Below are positions 24,294 through 32,584 of a stretch of DNA of 64,000 bases, one piece after another (within the stretch, counting starts at the first letter, position 1; each line of letters begins with the position of its first letter). This stretch comes from Bradyrhizobium sp. Rc3b (GTDB lineage Bacteria; Pseudomonadota; Alphaproteobacteria; Rhizobiales; Xanthobacteraceae). Location: NCBI RefSeq assembly GCF_900114915.1, contig NZ_FOUS01000010.1, forward strand, positions 124,001 to 188,000, given 5' to 3'. The notes beneath the pieces are model-generated. The model was not told the DNA's origin and did not search any database. It saw only the letters and a program-made list of their open reading frames with translations. The translations under genes were made by a program, and so were the position numbers.

Positions 24294-25593
24294 AGCAGCC
24301 GACCGATTCCGGCAGCACTTTCTGCGGCAGCCACAGCACCACGCTCGGGAAGTAGATCGCGAATGCGATCGTCCCCAGGAACACCAGATAGATCGGCAAC
24401 GCAGCGCGTAGCGCTTTCGCGAAACTTATGCCGACGAATTTCGAGGCCATCAGCAGCACCAGCCCGTAAGGCGGCGTGATCAGGCCGAAGGCCAGCGTGG
24501 CGATCAGCACCACGCCCATATGGACGCTATTGATGTCACCCGCCTCCGTCAGTGTGTTGACCAGCGGCATGAAGATGATGATGGTCGGCACCGGTTCGAT
24601 GAAATCGCCGACCACGGTGAAGAGCAGCACCATCAGCAGCATGATCAGATGCGGATCGTTACCTGCCATCGAGGTGATGATTTCGGCGATGTAGCTCGCC
24701 CCACGCAGATAAGCGAGCATCCAGCCGAAGGCATTGGCCGCGCCGATGGTGACCAGCGGCAGCGAGAAGATCAGTCCGGCAATGCAAAAATCGTAAGGGA
24801 TACTCTTGATGTGCCCGCGATTGAGCGCGGGGATCACGACCAGCACGATCCAGACCACGGCGACCACGCCGGCTTCCGTCGGTGTGAACCAGCCGGTCAG
24901 GATGCCACCGAGCAGGATCACCGGGATCATCAGCGGCAGCGCCGCATCGCCGGCAGCGAACACCACCTGCCGAAGCGGCGCGCGCGGCTTGCGCAGGCCG
25001 GAGGGGCCGAAGAAGTAGCAATAAAGCATCAGACCGAAGCCGATCATCAGGCCGGGCACCACGCCCGCCATGAACAGGCCCGCGATCGAGACGTTGCCGA
25101 CCGCGCCATAGACCACGGCGGTGATGCTCGGCGGCACCAGCGCGGCGATTGTGGAGGCCGAGGCAATGATGGCGGCGATGAAGGCCGGCTCGTAACCCTC
25201 TCGCTTCATCGGCCCGCCAAGCGCGCGGCTCATCACGGCGACGTCGGCGGTGGTCGAGCCCGACATCTCCGAGAAGAACATGCTGAAGACGACGACGACC
25301 TGCGACAGCCCGCCCCTGATATGCCCGACCAGCGACACCGAGAGGTTCGCGATCCGCACCACCACATTCGCCGAGCTCATGAGCTCGCCGACCAGCAGAA
25401 AGAACGGGATCGCCAGCAGCGCCTCGGAATCGACGCCGTCAAAGATCTTCTGGATGATGGCCGCGAGCGAAACGTCGGAGAGGATCGCGCCGATGAAAAC
25501 GCCGGCCATCAGCGAGAACGGCACGGGCACGCCGAGATAGCCGAACGACAGGAAGCAGATCGTCATCAACGCCAGAACAACAGGTGCGCTCAT
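24253..25593 (-). CDS. TRAP transporter large permease (DctM-like)
   Basis: A 446-residue ion-coupled permease with about 11-12 hydrophobic helices, the normal size for DctM/SiaM. Typical segments are IPFFLLVGELMSSAN, FSEMSGSTTADVAVMSRAL and GDFIEPVPTIIIFMPL. ATG 25593 overlaps the stop of the small permease gene by 4 bases. The C-terminal tail (GCFKSPAGTGYICPK) lies in the 41-base overlap with the convergent phosphatase gene. Together with the DctQ and DctP genes it forms a sodium- or proton-driven importer, probably for a sugar acid given the dehydratase next door. Confidence 0.92.
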   Translation of the reverse strand: MSAPVVLALMTICFLSFGYLGVPVPFSLMAGVFIGAILSDVSLAAIIQKIFDGVDSEALLAIPFFLLVGELMSSANVVVRIANLSVSLVGHIRGGLSQVVVVFSMFFSEMSGSTTADVAVMSRALGGPMKREGYEPAFIAAIIASASTIAALVPPSITAVVYGAVGNVSIAGLFMAGVVPGLMIGFGLMLYCYFFGPSGLRKPRAPLRQVVFAAGDAALPLMIPVILLGGILTGWFTPTEAGVVAVVWIVLVVIPALNRGHIKSIPYDFCIAGLIFSLPLVTIGAANAFGWMLAYLRGASYIAEIITSMAGNDPHLIMLLMVLLFTVVGDFIEPVPTIIIFMPLVNTLTEAGDINSVHMGVVLIATLAFGLITPPYGLVLLMASKFVGISFAKALRAALPIYLVFLGTIAFAIYFPSVVLWLPQKVLPESVGCFKSPAGTGYICPK

Positions 25594-26168
25594 AGCTGCG
25601 CCCTCGCCTGCGCGTCGGTGACGATGGGCGTTCCATCCTCCTCGGGCGGCTCGGGATGGTCGAAGCCGTTGCGCAGGCCGTTGACCAGCTGCTCGATGGT
25701 GAACAGGCCGATCAGCACGCCCGACAGCGGGATAATCGCATAGAGCGAGGCGATCGGCGTACCCGACGGCAGGCGAAAGCTGCCGAAGCCGCGCAGATAA
25801 TTCTGGTAGCCGTACCAGATCAGGCAGAAGGCGACACCGAGCACGACGAGACGGATGATCAGCTCGACGATCAGCCGCGAGGTGCCGTGCAAGGCCTCGG
25901 AGATCGCGGTGAGATAGAGGTGGTCGTTGCGGCGCGTCGCAGCGGCCGTGCCGATGAAGATCGCGTAGATGAACAGCGTCGAGGTGACCTCCTGCAGCCA
26001 CAGCCAGGGATGACCGATGGTCCGGGTGACGATGTCCGCGGTGACCGACAGCGAGAAGCCGAAGCAGAGCACGCCGCAGAGGATCATCAGCGCGAGCTCA
26101 AGCCAGTCGAGCCAGCGCCATTTCAGGTGGCGTTGGCGATGCACGAGCAGTTTATCGGCGATGGCCAT
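25590..26168 (-). CDS. TRAP transporter small permease (DctQ-like)
   Basis: A 192-residue membrane protein with four hydrophobic segments. WLWLQEVTSTLFIYAIFIGTAAATRRNDHLYL (about 60-91) is the DctQ signature region. It pairs with the large permease, with which it shares a 4-base ATGA overlap. ATG 26168 (MAIADKLL) was chosen over 26183. Confidence 0.9.
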   Translation of the reverse strand: MAIADKLLVHRQRHLKWRWLDWLELALMILCGVLCFGFSLSVTADIVTRTIGHPWLWLQEVTSTLFIYAIFIGTAAATRRNDHLYLTAISEALHGTSRLIVELIIRLVVLGVAFCLIWYGYQNYLRGFGSFRLPSGTPIASLYAIIPLSGVLIGLFTIEQLVNGLRNGFDHPEPPEEDGTPIVTDAQARAQL

Positions 26169-26230
26169 TAGTCCCCGTCCCAAAGCTATCGGATGTGACA
26201 GCTGGGAAGCTGCCGATCACACTCGGCCTG

Positions 26231-26348
26231 CATGGTTCGAGACGCCCGCTTCACGGGCTCCTCACCATGAGGGTCTAAAATCTCGCCGCGAAACTAGACC
26301 TCATCCTGAGAGCCCGCCGCAAGGCGGGCGTCTCGAAGGATGGCCGCA
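26231..26348. repeat. Extragenic palindromic repeat (GGTTCGAGACGCCCGC type)
   Basis: CATGGTTCGAGACGCCCGCTTC and CTCACCATGAGG, then ACCTCATCCTGAG with CGGGCGTCTCGAAGGATGG, form a long imperfect inverted repeat. It lies between the TRAP binding-protein gene and the small permease gene. A degenerate echo (GGTTCGAGACACGCTTCATCATGAG) lies at about 35070-35097. Confidence 0.65.
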
Positions 26349-26354
26349 AGCGAC

Positions 26355-27362
26355 CTAATTGATTGACCGGATCAAGTCCTTGATCTTCTCGGCGTGCGGC
26401 CCGAGCTCCTTGGCGAGCTTGTCGAGATAGGGATCGGCGACCGCAACAAAGCTCTTCTTGTCGACGTTATCGACGACCTTCACGCCCATCTTCTTCAGCT
26501 TTTCGGCGGCGGTGCGCTCCAGCTCGAACGCCTTCGCCGGCTCCTTGGTGCTGATCTCGTTGGCCGCCGTCTGTACCCAGCCCTTCTGCTCGGCCGACAG
26601 GCTCTGCCAGAGCTTGTCGGAGATGAACACCAGCGCGTTGTTGGCCTCGTGCTCGGTGATGTTGAGGACCGGCGCCACCTCGTAATGCTTGTTGACGAGG
26701 TAGACGTTGATGCTGTTCTCGGCGACGTCGACGACCCCGGTCTGCAAGCTGGTGTAAACGCTGCCGAACGGCATGTGCACGGTCTGGGCGCCATAGGCCG
26801 GGAACATGGTGTCCTCGGTCGCGGTCGCCTGCACGCGGACCTTTGCGCCCTTGATGTCGCCGACGTTGTGGATCTCCTTCCTGGCGTACATGTGGCGCAC
26901 GCCCTGCGATCCGGTCGCGATCACGTGCAGCCCCTGCGTGGTCTCGTCGATCATCGTCTTGAGCGCTTCAAACACGCGGGGATCGGCCAGCCCCTTGACC
27001 ACGTGCTTCTCGTCACGGAACAAATAGTGCAGCGACATCACGCCGGCCTGCGGCGAGATCGTCGCGGTGTTGGCGGAGGAGATGATCGAGAATTCGACGT
27101 CTCCGGCTTTCACGAGCTGGAGCACCTGCGGCTCCTGCCCGAGCTGCGCGCCCGGATACTGGTCGATGATCATGGTGCCTTTGCTCAACTCCTTGAGCTT
27201 TTCGGCAAAGATGTCGCCCGCGATGGAATAGCCGGTGTTGCGCGGCTGGTCATAGGCGAAGCGATAATGCTTCACCTCCTGCGCCCCCGCCCCGGTCACG
27301 AACAGCACGGCGGCCGCAGCCGCCAACCCATGTAAGAATCCTGGCATGGATCGTGCAATCAT
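26355..27362 (-). CDS. TRAP transporter substrate-binding protein (DctP-like)
   Basis: A 335-residue periplasmic binding protein. The signal peptide ends near residue 27 (VLFVTGAGAQ). The DctP fold is recognisable from YPGAQLGQEPQVLQLVKAGDVEFSI and from KIRVQ-like GAKVRVQATATEDTMFPAYGA, whose arginine normally binds the ligand carboxylate. The carboxylate-type ligand agrees with the sugar-acid dehydratase gene that precedes it in the same direction. The permease genes follow after a palindromic repeat. Confidence 0.92.
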   Translation of the reverse strand: MIARSMPGFLHGLAAAAAVLFVTGAGAQEVKHYRFAYDQPRNTGYSIAGDIFAEKLKELSKGTMIIDQYPGAQLGQEPQVLQLVKAGDVEFSIISSANTATISPQAGVMSLHYLFRDEKHVVKGLADPRVFEALKTMIDETTQGLHVIATGSQGVRHMYARKEIHNVGDIKGAKVRVQATATEDTMFPAYGAQTVHMPFGSVYTSLQTGVVDVAENSINVYLVNKHYEVAPVLNITEHEANNALVFISDKLWQSLSAEQKGWVQTAANEISTKEPAKAFELERTAAEKLKKMGVKVVDNVDKKSFVAVADPYLDKLAKELGPHAEKIKDLIRSIN

Positions 27363-27417
27363 CGTTTCCCCCTATGTTATCGCCCGCCGCTTGTGCGGTC
27401 TGAGCGCTCGTCGTTCG

Positions 27418-29136
27418 TCAGCTTGTCTCGGTCTTCCCAGTCCTCTGCATGAAGTCGAAGTCGCAGCCCTCGTCGGCCTGCATGATGGTTTCGTTGAACA
27501 GCCAGGCATAGCCGCGCCGCGCCTCATCGGGCGCAGCCGCCGGCTTCAAGGCAGCGCGCCGGCGCTCCAGCTCGGCCGCATCGACCAAGAGCTCGATGCT
27601 GCGCTTGGCTACATCCAGGCTGATCTTGTCGCCGTTCTTCACCAGCGCCAGCGGCCCGCCGACGGCGGATTCCGGGGTGATGTGCAGAACGATGGTGCCG
27701 AACGCGGTGCCGCTCATGCGCGCATCCGAAATGCGCACCATGTCCTTGGTGCCGCCGCGCGCGAGCTTCTTCGGAATCGGAAGATAGCCGGCCTCCGGCA
27801 TGCCCGGCGCGCCTTTCGGGCCGGCATTGCGCAGCACCAGCACGTCGTCGGCGGTCACGTCGAGATCGGGATCGTCGACGCGCAAGGTCATGTCCTCGAC
27901 GGATTCGAACACCACCGCGCGCCCAGTGTGCTTCAACAGCTTCGGACTTGCCGCGGATTGCTTGATGACCGCGCCGCGGGGCGCAAGATTGCCGTGCAAC
28001 ACGGCAAGGCCGCCCTCTTTCTTAATCGGATTGTCACGCGAGCGAATGGCGTCCTGACCGGGCACGTCCTCGGCATTGGCGACGACATTGCGCAGGGTCT
28101 GGCCCGAGATGGTCTTGGCGTCGAGATCGACGAGGTCGCCGAGTTGCGCCAGCAGCTTCGGCACGCCGCCGGCGTGATGGAAATGCTCCATATAGTGCTC
28201 GCCCGACGGCTTGAGGTCGACCAGCACCGGCACCTCCCGGCCGATCTGGTCGAACACTTCGAGATCGAGCCGATGCGGCGAGCGATGCGCCATCGCGGTC
28301 AGATGGATCAGGCCGTTGGTGGAGCCGCCAATCGCCTGGAGCACGACCTGCGCGTTCTTGAAAGACGCGGGTGTCAAAAGCTCGCTCGGCTTCGGCCCCT
28401 TGGTCTTGGCCATCTCGGCGGCGACCTTGCCGCTCGCCTCGGCAAGGCGGAATCGTTCGGCATGCGGCGCCGGGATCGTCGCGCTCATCGGCAGCGACAG
28501 GCCCATGGCTTCGATCATACAGGCCATGGTCGAGGCCGTACCCATCACCATGCAGGTGCCGACCGACGGCGCGAGACGGCCGTTCACTGCTTCGATTTCG
28601 ACATCGTCGATTTCGCCGGCGCGATACTTGCCCCATAGACGGCGGCAATCGGTGCAGGCGCCCAGCACCTCGCCCTTGTGATGGCCGACCACCATGGGAC
28701 CGACCGGAATGACCACGGTCGGCAAATCGGCGCTGATCGCCGCCATCACCTGCGCCGGAAGGGTCTTGTCGCAGCCGCCGATCACGATCACCGAATCCAT
28801 CGGCTGGGCCCGGATCATCTCCTCGGTATCCATCGCCATCAGGTTGCGCAGATACATCGAGGTCGGATGGGCAAAGCTCTCGGCGATCGAGATGGTCGGG
28901 AACACGAACGGCATCGCGCCCGACAGCATCACGCCGCGCTTGGCGGCTTCGATGATCTGCGGAACGTTGCCGTGGCAGGGATTGTAGTCGCTATAGGTAT
29001 TGGTGATCCCGACGATCGGACGCTCCAGCGCGTCGTCGGAATAGCCCATGGCCTTGATGAATGCCTTGCGCAGGAACAGCGAGAAGCCGGCATCGCCATA
29101 GCTCGTCAGACCCTTGCGCAACCCACTCGTCATCAT
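27418..29136 (-). CDS. IlvD/Edd family dehydratase (sugar-acid dehydratase-like)
   Basis: A 572-residue Fe-S dehydratase of the family that includes dihydroxy-acid dehydratase, phosphogluconate dehydratase and L-arabinonate dehydratase. The cluster cysteines are visible in NPCHGN (about 52-57), GGCDKT (about 120-125) and SVGTCMVMGTAS (about 191-202). The first gene of a unit with a TRAP importer and under a divergent GntR regulator, it is more likely to dehydrate an aldonic acid taken up by that importer than to make branched-chain amino acids. ATG 29136 or 29133 can start it. Confidence 0.87.
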   Translation of the reverse strand: MMTSGLRKGLTSYGDAGFSLFLRKAFIKAMGYSDDALERPIVGITNTYSDYNPCHGNVPQIIEAAKRGVMLSGAMPFVFPTISIAESFAHPTSMYLRNLMAMDTEEMIRAQPMDSVIVIGGCDKTLPAQVMAAISADLPTVVIPVGPMVVGHHKGEVLGACTDCRRLWGKYRAGEIDDVEIEAVNGRLAPSVGTCMVMGTASTMACMIEAMGLSLPMSATIPAPHAERFRLAEASGKVAAEMAKTKGPKPSELLTPASFKNAQVVLQAIGGSTNGLIHLTAMAHRSPHRLDLEVFDQIGREVPVLVDLKPSGEHYMEHFHHAGGVPKLLAQLGDLVDLDAKTISGQTLRNVVANAEDVPGQDAIRSRDNPIKKEGGLAVLHGNLAPRGAVIKQSAASPKLLKHTGRAVVFESVEDMTLRVDDPDLDVTADDVLVLRNAGPKGAPGMPEAGYLPIPKKLARGGTKDMVRISDARMSGTAFGTIVLHITPESAVGGPLALVKNGDKISLDVAKRSIELLVDAAELERRRAALKPAAAPDEARRGYAWLFNETIMQADEGCDFDFMQRTGKTETS

Positions 29137-29177
29137 GCCACTCCTTCAGTTGCCATTGTGGTACAGCCCGCACCTCG

Positions 29178-29252
29178 ATTGTCAATAAGCTTGGCCCATA
29201 TTGTCGCATTTTCCGCCCAAAGGCTCGATCTTCGGCACGAATTATTGACAAT
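29178..29252. promoter_or_regulatory. Paired inverted operator/-35 elements between divergent IlvD/Edd and GntR genes
   Basis: ATTGTCAATAA (29178-29188) and TTATTGACAAT (29242-29252) are a perfect 11-bp inverted pair, 53 bases apart. Each contains TTGACA reading outward: minus strand toward the dehydratase, plus strand toward the GntR gene. They could be the -35 boxes of divergent promoters, GntR operators, or both. Clear -10 boxes at ideal spacing are not evident. Confidence 0.55.
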
Positions 29253-29307
29253 CTGTCCCTTCCCTGCTCCACAGGGCGAGCCGGCCAGACGCCGGGAGGC
29301 CGAGGGC

Positions 29308-29991
29308 ATGTCCGACATTCGCACCGCAGATAGCATGCCGATCCGGCACGACGATCCGGACGACGTCGTCGCGCGGCTGGAGGAGGACATCATCTTCGGC
29401 CGCCTGCCGCCCGGCGCGCGCCTCACCGAGGACGCGCTGATGTCGCGCTACGGCACCTCGCGCCACTTCGTGCGCCAAGCCTTGGTGGATGCCGAGCGCC
29501 GCGGCATCGTCCGCCGCGAGAAGAACGTCGGCGCCACCGTCCGGTTCTACTCGGCCGAGGAGGTCCGGCAGATCTACGAGGTCCGGGAGATGCTGACGCG
29601 GCAGGCGGCACTGATGATCCCTCTGCCCGCGCCGCAAGCCCTGATCGACGAGCTCTCCGCGCTGCAACGACAATATTGCGCGAGAGCCGATGCGCAGGAT
29701 CTGCGCGGCATCCACGAAGCCAACGACGCTTTCCACCTCGCGCTGTTCTCGGCCTGCGGCAATCCCTACCTGGTGGGCTCGCTCCAGGACTACATGAACC
29801 TGACCCTGCCGATGCGCGCCAAGAACCTCGCCGACCGCGACGGCCTCGCGCAATCGCGGCGGCAGCATGAGATGATGATCGAGCTACTCAGGGGACGCGA
29901 CAGCTGGGCGCTGGCGCAGCTGTGTGTCGATCATATGCAGTTCAGCAAGAGGGATTATCTGGCGAGGATTGCGGACGAGGCCAGGCGCTAA
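29308..29991 (+). CDS. GntR-family regulator (FadR/FCD subfamily)
   Basis: A 227-residue regulator. The winged helix-turn-helix covers about 17-80 (LEEDIIFGRLPPGARLTEDALMSRYGTSRHFVRQALVDAERRGIV). The all-helical FCD effector domain follows (IYEVREMLTRQAALMI, then HEANDAFHLALFSACGNPYL). In the FCD domain the metal-site Asp and His residues appear in NDAFH and in QSRRQHEMM. It is divergent from the dehydratase/TRAP unit and very probably regulates it in response to the imported acid or a derivative. ATG 29308 follows GGAGG-like sequence. Confidence 0.9.
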   Translation: MSDIRTADSMPIRHDDPDDVVARLEEDIIFGRLPPGARLTEDALMSRYGTSRHFVRQALVDAERRGIVRREKNVGATVRFYSAEEVRQIYEVREMLTRQAALMIPLPAPQALIDELSALQRQYCARADAQDLRGIHEANDAFHLALFSACGNPYLVGSLQDYMNLTLPMRAKNLADRDGLAQSRRQHEMMIELLRGRDSWALAQLCVDHMQFSKRDYLARIADEARR

Positions 29992-30148
29992 TCGGCAAAC
30001 TTCTGCTGCAGGCATCCATCACGGAACGGCGCTGCCCCGGGCGCGTTGGAAGGCCAAGCATAAGGCTCGGTCTTGGTTCGGAGGCCGCGGGTGGCAGTTT
30101 CTCGCAGCATGTCGCGCCCAAGGGAGGACTGACCGAGCAGGTTGAATA

Positions 30149-31342
30149 ATGAGGGTCTGCGGAGCGATGCGGACCGGTTTGTTCATCGCATTGATTGCGG
30201 CGGCCTGGCTCGGCGGACAGGTCCAGGATTCTTTCGCGCAAAAGCGGCCGTCGGCTTCTCCGAGCGAATCCACGAAGGTGTCTCCGAGAAAGGAAGGCAC
30301 CCCGAAGAAGGAAACGGGACGACCTGCGGACCCGTTTACGGTGGGATTTGTAACCGGTTCGCCGCAATGCACTGAATTCGCGATCGCTCAGGACATTGCG
30401 ACCACGCTCGCCGGCGGTCAGGAGACCGGTCCTCATGGCCAAGTCGCATTGCGGGTCCTGCCCATCGTGGGAGACGGCGGTGTCCGCAACGTCCTTGATG
30501 TGCTCACCCTCGCAGGTGCCGACGTGGCGATTTCGCCCGTCGTCCTCGTCGACCGGCTCCGGGAGACAAGGACCTTCGGGGATATTTCTGACAGGCTGAC
30601 CTACATTGCCCCGCTCTATATCGAAGAGTTCCATCTTCTCGCACGGGCGGAAATCGGAAGCCTGACGGAGCTTTCGGGAAAGAGGGTCAATCTCGGGGAC
30701 GACGGCAGTGCCGGCGCCATTCTCGGCCGCGAAGTGTTGAACCGTCTGGGCGTCGAGATCATGGAGTCGAACCTGGGACCGGAGGCCGCGCTGGATGGTC
30801 TGAGGAAGGGAGATCTCTCCGCCGCTCTGCTGGTCTCAGGAAAACCGCTCAGCTTCCTGACGCAGGTCTCGCAACTCGATGGTATTCACCTCCTGCCGAT
30901 CCCCTACTTCAACGAGCTGCTGCAACAAGATTATCTGCCATCGACGTTCCGCCACAAGGATTACCCGAATCTGATCGCCGCCGAAGCGAGCGTTGACACG
31001 ATCGCGATCAAATCCGCCCTCTTCGCCTACAACTGGCCGAGCGGCAACGAGCGATTTCGGTTGCTGGAGTTCTTCGTCCAGACATTGTTCACGCGCTTTC
31101 CCGAATTTCTCGGGGACGCCCATCATCCTAAGTGGCGCGAAGTAAACCTGGCCGCACAACTCCCTGGATGGCGACGATTCCGACCGGCAGAGCGCTGGCT
31201 CCAGCAGCAATCGGGAGGGGAAGCCGCGCTTCGCAAGGCGTTCGGCCGGTTCATCGAGGGAAAGCCAACTGCCGATCTACCTGATCGCGAAGAACTGTTT
31301 CGGGATTTCCTGCGCTGGAGAGAACGCAATCCGGCCAAGTGA
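30149..31342 (+). CDS. TAXI-family periplasmic binding protein (orphan)
   Basis: A 397-residue secreted protein. The signal peptide (MRTGLFIALIAAAWLGGQVQDSFAQ) is followed by a lysine/serine-rich linker (about 33-60) and a TAXI/NMT1-like periplasmic binding domain (FTVGFVTGSPQCTEFAIAQDIA, GADVAISPVVLVDRL, LSGKRVNLGDDGSAGAI). No TRAP permease accompanies it. Together with the next secreted gene it may act as a stand-alone envelope sensor or binding protein. ATG 30149 or 30167 may start it. Confidence 0.78.
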   Translation: MRVCGAMRTGLFIALIAAAWLGGQVQDSFAQKRPSASPSESTKVSPRKEGTPKKETGRPADPFTVGFVTGSPQCTEFAIAQDIATTLAGGQETGPHGQVALRVLPIVGDGGVRNVLDVLTLAGADVAISPVVLVDRLRETRTFGDISDRLTYIAPLYIEEFHLLARAEIGSLTELSGKRVNLGDDGSAGAILGREVLNRLGVEIMESNLGPEAALDGLRKGDLSAALLVSGKPLSFLTQVSQLDGIHLLPIPYFNELLQQDYLPSTFRHKDYPNLIAAEASVDTIAIKSALFAYNWPSGNERFRLLEFFVQTLFTRFPEFLGDAHHPKWREVNLAAQLPGWRRFRPAERWLQQQSGGEAALRKAFGRFIEGKPTADLPDREELFRDFLRWRERNPAK

Positions 31343-31376
31343 GCAGACTTGGGCAAACAAACCTCGGGAGGTATCG

Positions 31377-31934
31377 ATGCGCAAAACCGTGGTGGGCGCA
31401 GCCCTTGTTGCGTTGCTCGCCTTGATCGCCGATGTGAGGCGCCCCGCCGCCCAATTTGCTCCCTTCTGGCCACAAGCTCCGCAGCTGCTCCCGGGCACAG
31501 CGCCACCGGCCGACGAGGTCGACAAAACCAGGACAGCCCCTCACCGAAAGAAGGCACATAGAAAGCACAAAGTCGTTCGTCCACCACCAAACCAGCGGGA
31601 GGTCGCGGAAAAAAACGGATACCAGCGGGTCAGCGATCTCGTGAACTTTCCGAAGTTCTTTCCGGGCCTCGGCACTATATTCGTCAAGCCCGACACCTTG
31701 CCGCTGGGGCCGTTCCTGACCTTCGATCGCAGGGACCGTCTGGTCGCGACCGTCTACATGGTCCCGAACAAGGACATCGACGATCACAAAACGTTGGAGG
31801 GGGCGGGGTCAGCAGGACCAGTTGACCACGTCAGCTTCTACTTCAACCCAGGTCACCCCGGCGTGGATGTGCCGCATTACCATGTGGTGCTCTGGCACGT
31901 GACCAAGAAACAGGAAGCGCGCGTTGCCAAATGA
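31377..31934 (+). CDS. Secreted hypothetical protein with His-rich C-terminus
   Basis: A 185-residue protein with a signal peptide (MRKTVVGAALVALLALIADVRRPAAQ), a basic Lys/His/Pro linker (about 52-75) and a conserved-looking domain. The C-terminal stretch FYFNPGHPGVDVPHYHVVLWHV could bind a metal through its histidines. GGGAGG lies 5 bases before ATG 31377. It follows the TAXI-type protein by 34 bases, so the two are probably co-transcribed. I do not recognise its function with certainty. Confidence 0.72.
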   Translation: MRKTVVGAALVALLALIADVRRPAAQFAPFWPQAPQLLPGTAPPADEVDKTRTAPHRKKAHRKHKVVRPPPNQREVAEKNGYQRVSDLVNFPKFFPGLGTIFVKPDTLPLGPFLTFDRRDRLVATVYMVPNKDIDDHKTLEGAGSAGPVDHVSFYFNPGHPGVDVPHYHVVLWHVTKKQEARVAK

Positions 31935-31970
31935 CGTACGACAGGTCATGCGATCACGTCACTAACGATG

Positions 31971-32381
31971 TCAGTACCGCCTCAGCAGGCCACGCTCCAC
32001 GCTGGTCTCGCCATAATCGGCGCAGGCCCTTTTCGGGTTTTGGATCAGGTCCGTTCGGACCCGTCTGAACGTTTTGCGGGCCGCGTCGGACACCTCGGGA
32101 CGGAATTTGCGGGGATCGTAGCTCTCGCCGTCGCGGGCCTTGATGGCCGCAGCATAGGCGTCGATCATGGCCATCGCGACGTCGGGACTGCCGAGCAGCC
32201 GGGCGCCGAGCTGAACGCTGCCGCTGCCATCGACCTCGTAACCGTCGCATCGCTGTTCGAGCACCACGGATGCCGTGACGAGCTGGTCCAGGAATGCCGC
32301 CTCGGCCTCGGTGAGAGGTACGGCTAGCGCCGGTCCGGAAACGATCATCGCGAATATCGCGACTGACAATTTGATTTTCAT
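31971..32381 (-). CDS. Small secreted hypothetical protein
   Basis: A 136-residue protein with a clean signal peptide (MKIKLSVAIFAMIVSGPALA). The mature part is mostly helical and has two cysteines (EQRCDGYEVDG and KRACADYGE) that could form a disulfide. It is convergent with the secreted protein at 31377. No family is recognised. ATG 32381 was chosen because it opens the signal peptide; the frame runs open to 32474. Confidence 0.7.
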   Translation of the reverse strand: MKIKLSVAIFAMIVSGPALAVPLTEAEAAFLDQLVTASVVLEQRCDGYEVDGSGSVQLGARLLGSPDVAMAMIDAYAAAIKARDGESYDPRKFRPEVSDAARKTFRRVRTDLIQNPKRACADYGETSVERGLLRRY

Positions 32382-32584
32382 TGTCGTGGCTTTCGCTGCA
32401 GCTTTTGCGGCGTCATCAACGCAACCGTTGCTGAATTCCGATCGCACAGATCGAAAGCCGAAACGCTGGAGCACCGTTGATCCACATCAAGGGGCGAGAA
32501 ACCAAAGCATTTGGCGGCACCGGCTGACCCGAACGAAAAATCACGTGCCGCTTGACAAGACAGGGTAGGTATCGCGGACGATCG

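Noticed and set aside
24520..25743. 407-codon plus-strand frame across the TRAP permease gene
   Set aside because: Translation is rich in His, Asp, Gln and Arg with no hydrophobic core, an antisense artefact of a membrane-protein gene.
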